From Candidatus Nanoarchaeia archaeon (GTDB lineage Archaea; Nanobdellota; Nanobdellia; Woesearchaeales; JACPBV01): 35,337 bases of DNA. The notes under the pieces were generated by a model, which was not told the DNA's origin, did not search any database, and saw only the letters and a program-made list of their open reading frames with translations. A program made the position numbers and the translations under genes. Position 1 is the stretch's first letter, and each line of letters starts with the position of its first letter. Positions 1 through 5,720 of this stretch are shown here, piece by piece. The DNA is taken from positions 1 through 35,337 of the forward strand of contig JANQNH010000007.1 in the NCBI GenBank assembly GCA_028279655.1. The letters run 5' to 3'.

Positions 1-104
1 TATCATCACCGCCTCTGATTCCAGAATTCCAAAAAACTCTGCGAAAATTTTGCTTCGCAAAACCGTTCCGCTACCGCTCCACTTTTCCTTGCCTCGCTGC
101 CGCT

Positions 105-132
105 CGGATAACTAACAGACGTTATATTTAAT
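105..132 (+). repeat. dif-like site a
   Basis: First of eight same-orientation 28-bp sites. The left arm ends TAA, the core is CAGACG (116-121) and the right arm is TTATATTTAAT (122-132), one base from the array consensus TTATATTCAAT. The 104 bases to its left hold a GCGAA...TTCGC hairpin and a CGCTCGG stretch like those at the right ends of the other cassettes, so an earlier cassette probably lies outside the window. Confidence 0.7.
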
Positions 133-441
133 ATTACTCAGGATTTTTCATTTATTAAGGATTAATAGTCGATAATAAAAATAATAACGGCGGCAAACCG
201 GTTTTCACGCAAAAATCGGAGATTTTTGGTGTCCTAGAAATCTTCGATTTCTATGACTTCGAAAACCTCAAAATGAGACATTTTGTTTGCGCCATTATTT
301 TTATTTTCTCCTTATTATAGTCCAGACTGGACTTAATCCTTCAAATACATGGAAAAATCCTTCCGTCATACCAAAGTTTTATTGATTCGTGGCGGCACTT
401 CGTGCCTACTTATCATAAAACTTTGCGCTCGCTAACGCTCG
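133..441. mobile_element. Cassette 1: gene-less palindromic unit
   Basis: This 309-bp interval between sites a and b has no credible ORF. It is a long imperfect palindrome with four colinear stems: 141-149 with 352-360, 157-165 with 333-341, 174-185 with 294-305 (12 bp perfect) and 193-198 with 285-290. Smaller hairpins fill the centre. A separate hairpin follows (373-382 with 415-424) and then a CGCTCGGG stretch leading into site b. The order of repeat, reverse repeat, hairpin and next site matches the gene-bearing cassettes, so I read it as a cassette that lost its gene or carries only an RNA or structural element. Confidence 0.6.
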
Positions 442-469
442 GGTAAATATAACAAAAGTTATATTCAAT
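442..469 (+). repeat. dif-like site b
   Basis: Core CAAAAG (453-458), left arm ending ATATAA and right arm TTATATTCAAT (459-469). This is the array consensus. It lies between the end hairpins of cassette 1 and the first inverted repeat of cassette 2, which starts at the very next base. Confidence 0.78.
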
Positions 470-1215
470 TCAGAAAAAACTTTTAATTAGAAGGGGGTTG
501 GAGATTTATTTTATCTTTTTTATGTCGGCATGATTACTTAAACCCAATTCCCATGCGTCTCTGCCTTTTTTCCATAAAGTCCATCCATTTACTGGAACAT
601 TCTCAATAAATTGACCTTTGAAAGGAACTGAATCACTATTTGCTACGTCATAGATAAACCATTCATCATCAATTTTTATTTCAGCGATGGAATGAACAGA
701 TTGATTGTTTGATACCTTAACGAATTTAGTCTCAAAATTTCTTGCATTTGCTAAACCCAAGAAAACTATGATTATATCAGTACATGCTTTTTCTTGATAA
801 ACATAACCTTCATTTAGAATCTGATGAGCAGTTCTCTTCCATCTAATCCTATGTTCATGTTCTTTTGAATCATCATTATATGGCCTAAATTTCAGTAATT
901 CATAGACTTTATTCCTTAATCCAACAATTAATTGGATACCTTCACCAGAAACCGAATTTGCTATTTTCATAATTTCTCTGGTTACTTCAATCTGACTTCC
1001 CATAAACCAAAGAAATCACTTTGAGTTTATAAATTTTGACTCCAACCCCTTGATTCTTTTAATTAAATGCTCTTCGAGCTTGATAAAAAAGTTTTTTCTG
1101 AACTCGAAAATCATATAAATTCCGTTTATGTAAACTTAAACTCCATTTATTATGATTTTCGGTTTTCTCCACTCGAGGGAAAAAATATAAAATTTTTTCC
1201 ACTCTGAGCTCCAAA
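470..1215. mobile_element. Cassette 2 with private inverted repeats
   Basis: The cassette between sites b and c carries one minus-strand gene. Its outer repeat TCAGAAAAAACTTTT (470-484) is matched by a perfect 15-bp reverse complement at 1087-1101. Its inner repeat GGGGTTGGAG (494-503) is matched at 1040-1049 (10 bp perfect). The spacer between inner and outer repeat is 9 nt on the left and 37 nt on the right, and the long one contains a CTCTTCGAG hairpin. From 1102 to 1215 there is no gene, only two further hairpins (about 1105-1158, and a GGAAAAAA/TTTTTTCC stem at about 1170-1195) before site c. Confidence 0.75.
506..1003 (-). CDS. transglutaminase-like (papain-fold) protein
   Basis: A 165-residue protein with a transglutaminase-type catalytic triad in the expected order and spacing: Cys74 (in EKACTD), His104 (in SVHSIAEI) and Asp119 (in FIYDVANS). 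Families with this fold act as proteases, peptide transferases or deamidases; the substrate cannot be told here. There is no signal peptide or membrane segment, so it is probably cytoplasmic. It is the only gene of cassette 2, and its stop codon lies 2-3 bases from the inner inverted repeat. The ATG at 1003 has a TATA-like AAATTTATAAA about 27 nt upstream on the minus strand, which fits a leaderless transcript. The triad is seen directly; the family call is inference from motifs. Confidence 0.7.
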   Translation of the reverse strand: MGSQIEVTREIMKIANSVSGEGIQLIVGLRNKVYELLKFRPYNDDSKEHEHRIRWKRTAHQILNEGYVYQEKACTDIIIVFLGLANARNFETKFVKVSNNQSVHSIAEIKIDDEWFIYDVANSDSVPFKGQFIENVPVNGWTLWKKGRDAWELGLSNHADIKKIK

Positions 1216-1243
1216 AACGAATATAACACCAGTTATATTCAAT
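1216..1243 (+). repeat. dif-like site c
   Basis: Core CACCAG (1227-1232), left arm ending ATATAA and right arm TTATATTCAAT (1233-1243), identical in the right arm to site b. The first repeat of cassette 3 begins on its last base. Confidence 0.78.
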
Positions 1244-1372
1244 TGTGTTTAAGTTCCTATTAATTCGAGGCGAAGCCGAGTGTATATGTGCGTAGCACTG
1301 GGGGGAGTTCAGTTCCTTCTATGGAGCGATTAGCGACTATCAAGAACAAGTATTAAAGGGAGTTCTATTCAT

Positions 1373-1636
1373 TTACCATTCTATCTTGTTTTCACTTATT
1401 TTAGTAAGAGATTTGACAGTTACAGTTCCGTCTTTATGCCTTGTTTTTCTGACTAAATTTTCTCTTTCCAGAACGCTCACATTTTGGCTTGTGTTATTCA
1501 GGCTTAAGTTTAGTTTTCTTGCTATTTCTGTAATGCTTAGTTCTTTTTCTTGGCATAAGAATAAGATCTCTATTCTTGTTTCGGAATTTAGTGCAAATGC
1601 CTTATCTTTTATTTTTCTTATATTGCTCTTTGCCAT
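1373..1636 (-). CDS. winged-helix transcriptional regulator (ArsR/MarR-like)
   Basis: This 87-residue protein is a single winged helix-turn-helix domain. Helix 2 to recognition helix is visible in LSITEIARKLNLSLNNTSQNV (residues about 33-53), followed by LERENLVRKTRHKDGTVTVKSL as the wing. It probably binds DNA as a dimer and has no sensor domain. It is divergent from the gene at 1695, and the 58 bp between them hold two copies of a 14-bp repeat around a TATA box, so it is likely the repressor of both. Cassette 4 has the same arrangement at 11282-11863. The fold call is firm; the autoregulation is inference from layout. Confidence 0.75.
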   Translation of the reverse strand: MAKSNIRKIKDKAFALNSETRIEILFLCQEKELSITEIARKLNLSLNNTSQNVSVLERENLVRKTRHKDGTVTVKSLTKISENKIEW

Positions 1637-1694
1637 TCCATGAAGTCATGAATTAACGAAACATTTAAATAATATCTATTCACTTCATGAAGTT
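1637..1694. promoter_or_regulatory. divergent promoter with paired operator repeats
   Basis: A 14-bp direct repeat, CATGAAGTCATGAA (1639-1652) and CATGAAGTTATGAA (1686-1699), brackets a TATA-like ACATTTAAATAA (1661-1672). The second copy overlaps the ATG at 1695, about 27 nt after the TATA, so that transcript should be leaderless. A bound regulator would cover both the start site and the start codon. The layout matches 11558-11611 in cassette 4, but the operator sequence differs. Confidence 0.65.
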
Positions 1695-1955
1695 ATGAAC
1701 AAAAAAGAAAAAGTATATCTGGAAGAAGTGTATAAAGATTGTGTTAGTCTTGAAAGAAGAAAAGATTTAACAGAATTTGGAGCAGGGCAAGGAATGTTAT
1801 GCTGCATTTTGTTAAAGAAGAAACGAAAAAGACCTTTTAGAGTAGAAACTGTAAAAAGGATTAAGTGTAATGATTGTAAAAAGACATATAATATTAACAA
1901 TGATGAGAGATGTGTTTTCTGTGATTCTAAGAATTTGAAGTTTTTGAGAAAGTGA
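1695..1955 (+). CDS. small DC/LTEFG-domain protein with C-terminal zinc ribbon
   Basis: An 86-residue protein that I cannot assign to a named family. Residues about 7-40 contain LEEVYKDC...LTEFGAGQ, which aligns with LKEIEKDC...LTEYGKGQ in the protein at 11612-11863, so the two are homologues in two cassettes. The C-terminal part is different here: CNDC and CVFC pairs, about 15 residues apart, look like a four-Cys zinc ribbon. It is divergent from a winged-helix regulator and probably co-regulated with it. A role as partner or anti-regulator is inference. It begins at ATG 1695 from a leaderless promoter. Confidence 0.6.
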   Translation: MNKKEKVYLEEVYKDCVSLERRKDLTEFGAGQGMLCCILLKKKRKRPFRVETVKRIKCNDCKKTYNINNDERCVFCDSKNLKFLRK

Positions 1956-2013
1956 ATAAGGGTTATGCTTAAATAAGTTGACTTATAGGATTCAAATAGT
2001 TTTAATGTTTTAA

Positions 2014-2056
2014 AACAGTAAACTTTAAATACTTCCTATGTTTACTATATCCTGTT
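2014..2056 (+). promoter_or_regulatory. TATA-like promoter inside an inverted repeat
   Basis: The TATA-like AACTTTAAATAC (2021-2032) is flanked by an inverted repeat: AACAG (2014-2018) and AGTAAAC (2017-2023) on the left, GTTTACT (2040-2046) and CTGTT (2052-2056) on the right. This is a likely operator-promoter for the operon that starts with the two small peptides. Transcription should begin near 2050-2058, leaving an untranslated leader of about 75-80 nt. Confidence 0.5.
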
Positions 2057-2094
2057 TCATAAAATTGTGCGAAGGATACCCATGACTTTAGGTG

Positions 2095-2125
2095 GGAGGA
2101 ATTGCGAACGTCGCCTCCAAGGAGG
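2095..2125 (+). promoter_or_regulatory. leader hairpin next to a strong Shine-Dalgarno
   Basis: GGAGG (2095-2099) can pair with CCTCC (2114-2118) around an inner GCGA/TCGC stem. The same CCTCC lies immediately before the Shine-Dalgarno GGAGG (2121-2125) of the first small peptide. Pairing of the first GGAGG with CCTCC leaves the true ribosome site free, so a switch in pairing could control translation. The pairing is seen in the sequence; the control is inference. Confidence 0.35.
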
Positions 2126-2130
2126 AAAAA

Positions 2131-2238
2131 ATGAAAGAAACGGAGCAATTCCTTCAGGAGTTGATTATCGAACTTGCAAAACAGTTCGTATTGACTCAAC
2201 TGAAGAAATGGAGGAAAAGGGTGAAGGGGAGGAAGTAA
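2131..2238 (+). CDS. 35-aa basic helical peptide, copy 1
   Basis: A 35-codon ORF with a strong Shine-Dalgarno (AAGGAGG, 2119-2125) and an ATG 6 nt later. The first two thirds look like an amphipathic helix containing ELAKQFVLTQL, and the tail is strongly basic (Lys/Arg-rich, ending VKGRK). A second ORF at 2323-2430 has the same length, the same ELAKQF.LTQ core and the same basic tail, so this is a real tandem duplication and not a chance ORF. The stop codon lies in the loop of a hairpin followed by five Ts. It could be a leader peptide, a small toxin or a nucleic-acid-binding peptide; I do not recognise a family. Confidence 0.65.
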   Translation: MKETEQFLQELIIELAKQFVLTQLKKWRKRVKGRK

Positions 2239-2257
2239 TTCTTCCTTTTCACTTTTT
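2221..2257 (+). terminator. terminator-like hairpin at end of peptide 1
   Basis: GTGAA (2221-2225) pairs with TTCAC (2248-2252), and GGAAG (2231-2235) pairs with CTTCC (2241-2245). A TTTTT tract follows at 2253-2257. The loop TAATT contains the stop codon of peptide 1. A terminating ribosome would sit on the stem and prevent it forming, which is attenuator-like geometry. Confidence 0.45.
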
Positions 2258-2322
2258 ATGCTTACCTTTGGAAACCCCGCTTTAGGCGGATTTATTTGGG
2301 AGGATGTCATTGGAGGTAAAAA

Positions 2323-2430
2323 ATGAATCCAATGCCAGAACTCCTAAAGGAGTTAGTCAAGGAATTAGCAAAACAATTCCTCCTAACTCAAATTAGGGAA
2401 GTATGTCAAAGGAAGAAGAGGAGAAAATAA
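2323..2430 (+). CDS. 35-aa basic helical peptide, copy 2
   Basis: This is the paralogue of the peptide at 2131-2238, also 35 residues, with the core ELAKQFLLTQI and a basic tail CQRKKRRK. It has its own Shine-Dalgarno (GGAGG at 2312-2316) 6-7 nt before ATG 2323. It overlaps the first ATG of the next gene by 28 nt in another frame, so translation may be coupled or the downstream gene may start later, at 2457. Its stop codon again lies in the loop of a hairpin followed by a T-rich tract. No family is recognised. Duplication with conserved core and conserved terminator geometry is good evidence of function. Confidence 0.65.
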   Translation: MNPMPELLKELVKELAKQFLLTQIREVCQRKKRRK

Positions 2431-2783
2431 TCTCCTCTCTTCTTTTTATAATTAAAATGAATAAAGAACAATTAGAAAAAGCCACACAAGATTTCACATT
2501 AAGTGTTTTTCGTGCAGGGTGTGATTCAATTAATTTTTCTATACTATCAATGTTACCTACAAATATAGATAAAATAATGACTCAGTTTAAAATCACAAAA
2601 ATGCCTGTTAATAGAAGAGTTAATGAATTAGTAAGAGTAGGGTTAGCAATTAGAAAAAAAGGGAGTGGTGAAGTGTTACCAACAGAATTAACCCACACGT
2701 TCCTTAAAGTATTAAAAACTATAAGTGAGGGTATAAAGGAACAAATCCCAAGCATTTTATTAAATTCCTTTAATCATAGGTAA
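2403..2783 (+). CDS. winged-helix DNA-binding protein
   Basis: An ORF of 126 residues, or 108 if it starts at ATG 2457. The middle has a winged-helix layout: INFSILSMLPTNIDKIMTQF, then KMPVNRRVNELVRVGLAIRKKG as recognition helix and wing, then a C-terminal helix for dimer contact. It ends 2 nt before the HEPN gene and is co-transcribed with it, so it is probably the operon regulator. The start is uncertain: ATG 2403 overlaps peptide 2 and lies inside the terminator-like hairpin, while ATG 2457 has no overlap. Neither has a good ribosome site. Confidence 0.6.
   Translation: MSKEEEEKIISSLLFIIKMNKEQLEKATQDFTLSVFRAGCDSINFSILSMLPTNIDKIMTQFKITKMPVNRRVNELVRVGLAIRKKGSGEVLPTELTHTFLKVLKTISEGIKEQIPSILLNSFNHR
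2417..2447 (+). terminator. terminator-like hairpin at end of peptide 2
   Basis: AGAGGAGA (2417-2424) pairs perfectly with TCTCCTCT (2431-2438) across a 6-nt loop that contains the TAA of peptide 2, followed by CTTCTTTTT. It sits between the peptides and the wHTH-HEPN-nuclease genes, so it could set how much transcription reaches them. Confidence 0.45.
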
Positions 2784-2785
2784 AA

Positions 2786-3637
2786 ATGGTAGATTTTACA
2801 TATAAATCACCAAATGAAGATAAATATTTAGAAGCACTAATCAAATATTTAATTCATCATAAAGAGAATCATATAGCTTCCTTACTAAAAGGATCAAGGT
2901 GTAAAATACTTGATAGTAGCCAATTCTCAAAGAGAAGATGGAATGGTGTGTGGACTGAAATTTTATTTGAAGTTCCATTTAATATATTAGATAAAATTAA
3001 TGATGATATTAAAAAGAAATTAGTAAAATTTTGTGATGAAATTATGCCACAGGATACTGGATTTGATGTTTTATCTGTAGATTTTAAACCTCGCTTGGAT
3101 ATTGAAGAAAAATCAGATATAATTACAGATTTAGATAACACGGTTAGTGCAATATCTGCGGAAACTTTATCAAAAATACTAAATCACGATTTAATCCAAA
3201 AAGGGAAAACTATGTCAGAGGTTTACCTTTATCTATACTGTATAGAAAATAGTCTAAGAATTTTTATTGAAAAAGTTTTAAAAGAAAAATATGGAGAAAA
3301 TTATTTTAATAATGTTAGTGAGGGAATAAAGAGAAAAATTACTGAACGGAAAAATAATGAAGAAAAAAATAAGTGGTTAAGTTTAAGAGGTTCTTCTGAT
3401 TTATTCTATCTTGATTTTCGAGAGTTAAGTGCAATTATAAGGAGTAATTGGGAATTATTTGAAAAATATTTTCCTACTCAAGATTGGATTGCTTCAAAAA
3501 TTGAAGATTTAAGTTCAGTAAGGAATCTTATTGCTCATAATAGTTTCGTGACTGAACAAGAAAGAAAACTAATGAAATCTTATTTTGAAATAATTCTTAA
3601 ACAAATTGAACAGAATATGAACAGTTCGAAGGATTGA
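2786..3637 (+). CDS. Swt1-like HEPN domain protein (predicted RNase)
   Basis: A 283-residue protein. Residues about 143-275 form a HEPN domain of the Swt1-like kind, with the helix YLYLYCIENSLRIFIEKVL, a conserved KWLSLRG segment and the RNase signature RNLIAH (Arg246, His251, spacing R-x4-H) near the C-terminus. Residues 1-140 are an unassigned N-terminal domain with alternating strands and helices. HEPN proteins with this signature are typically metal-independent RNases used as toxins or antiviral effectors. The gene is translationally close to its neighbours, 2 nt after the wHTH gene and just before the nuclease-like gene. The HEPN call is strong; the target is unknown. Confidence 0.75.
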   Translation: MVDFTYKSPNEDKYLEALIKYLIHHKENHIASLLKGSRCKILDSSQFSKRRWNGVWTEILFEVPFNILDKINDDIKKKLVKFCDEIMPQDTGFDVLSVDFKPRLDIEEKSDIITDLDNTVSAISAETLSKILNHDLIQKGKTMSEVYLYLYCIENSLRIFIEKVLKEKYGENYFNNVSEGIKRKITERKNNEEKNKWLSLRGSSDLFYLDFRELSAIIRSNWELFEKYFPTQDWIASKIEDLSSVRNLIAHNSFVTEQERKLMKSYFEIILKQIEQNMNSSKD

Positions 3638-3639
3638 AA

Positions 3640-4707
3640 ATGGAACAAATAGATAGTGAAGAATTCGAGAAAGTCAAAACAAATTTAGAAAAATATCCAT
3701 TGTTCAAAGAACTTTTATCTGAAAGTTGGATAAACAATAAAATTCTTAACCAAGAAAACAGGTTCAAAAAGCATTATTTATTTTGGTATTTATTGGAAGA
3801 TACAAAAGCAGAATTTTTATCCAATGATTTAAACACCATCAAGGAAGATGTTAAAATAGCTTCATTCATATCCAAAATTAAAAAATTCAAAGACCAAGAT
3901 AATTTTGATCCTTTTAGAACAGAGTTACAAATTTATGCTTACTATAAATCTAAAGAGAATGATGATTTTAAGGTTGAATATGAACCATCAGTTCCAGAAA
4001 GTTCAAAGAACAATGATATTTTAATAAAATATAGTGGTGAGGATTATTATGTTGAGATATTTACATTAACTCATGATGGAATTGATAGGCATAATAGAGA
4101 TTTACAGCATAAAACTACTATTGAGATAAATAAGATAGAAGATAATCCTTTTATAATTTCTTACAGACTCTTAACCTCTTTTGAAGAGTCAGATATTCCT
4201 ACCCTAATAGATTTTATTAAAGAAGAAATTGAAAAATTTAAATCTGAAAATGGACAAGATAAAGAAATAATGTTCAGCATTGATGAGGTTAATAAAACTG
4301 AAGTTTGGTTAAGGAGAGATTTGGGTGTTGATAAAGGATTTGTTGGTGTTATTCATTCTGAAGTAAGAGAGCTAAGTAATGATAGAAGACTAAAGAATTG
4401 GATATTAACAAAAACAGAGCAAGTTTCAGACAATACTAGAAATATTCTTATAACTAATTTGCTTTATCCACCCATGAGTTTTAGTGATTATTATAATGGA
4501 TTAATAGGACAAGAAGCATTAAGAATTAATAGAGAAACTTTAGAATCCGCTCCTTTTAGACATAGAAATGGAGCAATATATGATGAACGAACTAAGAAAT
4601 TTGGAAGTTTCATCGTTTTTCAAAGAGGAGATTATACTCAAAGAAAAAGACATATCAATCCTAATGCAAATAATAATATAAGTGAAGATTTATTTAATCT
4701 ACTTTAA
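3640..4707 (+). CDS. PD-(D/E)XK nuclease-like protein
   Basis: A 355-residue protein from ATG 3640. An in-frame TTG lies at 3634, but the ATG has AAGGA at 3629-3633. Residues about 90-145 read RTEL (Glu95), then NDILIKYSGEDYYVEIFTL, giving Asp126 and Glu139 at the spacing of a restriction-endonuclease-like (PD-(D/E)XK) core. The usual Lys two residues after the Glu is replaced by Phe141, so the site is either a variant or degenerate. The rest (150-355) is mixed alpha/beta with no recognised domain. It is the last gene of the wHTH-HEPN operon. I infer a nuclease partner in a defence module; structure comparison would settle it. Confidence 0.5.
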   Translation: MEQIDSEEFEKVKTNLEKYPLFKELLSESWINNKILNQENRFKKHYLFWYLLEDTKAEFLSNDLNTIKEDVKIASFISKIKKFKDQDNFDPFRTELQIYAYYKSKENDDFKVEYEPSVPESSKNNDILIKYSGEDYYVEIFTLTHDGIDRHNRDLQHKTTIEINKIEDNPFIISYRLLTSFEESDIPTLIDFIKEEIEKFKSENGQDKEIMFSIDEVNKTEVWLRRDLGVDKGFVGVIHSEVRELSNDRRLKNWILTKTEQVSDNTRNILITNLLYPPMSFSDYYNGLIGQEALRINRETLESAPFRHRNGAIYDERTKKFGSFIVFQRGDYTQRKRHINPNANNNISEDLFNLL

Positions 4708-4853
4708 GTTAAAATGTATTAAATTTAGAACTCCCCCCTATTAATATAAATTTCTGCGTAGCAGGCTATATGTGCGTTAGCACGAACTCCCCCCATTTTT
4801 TTAGAACTTAAACACAACTTTTCGGTCGAAATTTTCCCACACTGCGTATGGGA

Positions 4854-4881
4854 AAAGAATATAACAGGAATTAAGTTCAAT
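4854..4881 (+). repeat. dif-like site d
   Basis: Core CAGGAA (4865-4870), left arm ending GAATATAA and right arm TTAAGTTCAAT (4871-4881), two bases off the consensus arm. It is preceded by the GGGAAA hairpin of cassette 3 and followed directly by the outer repeat of cassette 4. Confidence 0.7.
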
Positions 4882-5017
4882 AAAATTTGAGTTCCTTTTT
4901 TTATAATGGGGTCTGAGGTGCTACGCACATATACACTTGACTTTGTCAAGAAATTTATTTTAGAAAGGGGACAATTTTAAACTGTAGGGGGAGTTCCTAA
5001 CGTTAATTTATCGAAAA

Positions 5018-5048
5018 AGTAATATATTCATACATCCATAAGATGTAT
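5018..5048 (+). promoter_or_regulatory. promoter and operator of the HEPN gene
   Basis: A TATA-like AGTAATATATTC (5019-5029) is followed by a 7-bp inverted repeat, ATACATC (5030-5036) and GATGTAT (5042-5048), at the expected transcription start. A repressor bound there would block initiation. Confidence 0.45.
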
Positions 5049-5708
5049 ATGATAATAAAAACTGACGCATTAGCAAATTTTAGTAATAATACTGAAAGAA
5101 CTGAAATGCTTATTATCGCAATGTCCAAAATTAAAACCTATAATTGGATGTACCAACAAAAAGCATTAGAAAAGAATCTGGAATTTGGTTACACTGTCCA
5201 AAAATCTCAGGATAAGGAACTAAGGAAGATAGAAAATTCATGTTCCGAGAATGCCATAATTTCTTTAAGTACTAATTTTGAAGTATTTTACAAAGATTTA
5301 ATGCAAGAACTTCTAAATAAATATCCTTTATTTTTCAAGAATAAAATAACAAAATATACTGAAAAAATAATTAAGATGATATCCTCGAAAAAAAGATATA
5401 ATTATGAAAGAATTTCTGAAGAGTTAAGCTTAAAAAATAGATTTAATTTCATTGATTTTTTTGAAGATTATAAACTACCTTTCTTAAGCAAAGATGAAAA
5501 AAAGATAATTGAACATATTTATACAATTAGAAATAATTATATGCATAATGCAGGAAGAATTGATAAAAAGACAAAAATCAAATTAAAAAAATACCCTTCA
5601 CCAACTCAGCAAGGCTACTTAACCACTGAGGCCAAAAGATTGAGAACAAAATTTAATAGACTTATTAAGAAAATTCATAAGAGAGTAGAAACAGAAATAA
5701 AAAAATAG
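5043..5708 (+). CDS. HEPN domain protein (RiboL-PSP/MAE_28990-like)
   Basis: A 221-residue, all-helical, very basic protein. It has a HEPN core: IISLSTNFEVFYKDLMQELL (residues about 72-91) as an early helix, and IRNNYMHNAGRID carrying the RNase motif R-x4-H (Arg163, His168). ATG 5049 (third codon) is an alternative start at the better distance from the TATA box. It is transcribed towards the methyltransferase operon, with stop codons 12 bp apart, and both lie inside the same inverted repeats. It is therefore a plausible RNase effector of that system. The motif is seen directly; the effector role is inference. Confidence 0.72.
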   Translation: MYMIIKTDALANFSNNTERTEMLIIAMSKIKTYNWMYQQKALEKNLEFGYTVQKSQDKELRKIENSCSENAIISLSTNFEVFYKDLMQELLNKYPLFFKNKITKYTEKIIKMISSKKRYNYERISEELSLKNRFNFIDFFEDYKLPFLSKDEKKIIEHIYTIRNNYMHNAGRIDKKTKIKLKKYPSPTQQGYLTTEAKRLRTKFNRLIKKIHKRVETEIKK

Positions 5709-5720
5709 GTTAATTAGATA

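Larger units (their letters stand above)
1244..4853. mobile_element. Cassette 3: regulator pair plus HEPN/nuclease operon
   Basis: This cassette of about 3.6 kb lies between sites c and d. The outer repeat TTGTGTTTAAGTTC (1243-1256) has a perfect 14-bp reverse complement at 4804-4817. The inner repeat GGGGGGAGTTC (1300-1310) has one at 4784-4794 (11 bp). A further inner pair, GGGAGTTCT (1358-1366), matches 4727-4735. The long spacer (43 nt, with a CGAGGCGAAGCCGAG hairpin) is on the left and the short one (9 nt) on the right, the reverse of cassettes 2, 4 and 5. TTTTCGG/CGAAA and TTTCCC/GGGAAA hairpins (4818-4856) lead into site d. Confidence 0.75.

Noticed and set aside
2002..2310. 102-codon minus-strand ORF and 72-codon plus ORF over the peptide region
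   Set aside because: Both lie antisense or out of frame over the two tandem peptides, which have ribosome sites and paralogy. The longer frames have neither.
4725..4949. 74-codon minus-strand ORF
   Set aside because: It runs through cassette-end repeats, site d and hairpins, has no promoter, and its translation is low-complexity repeat sequence.
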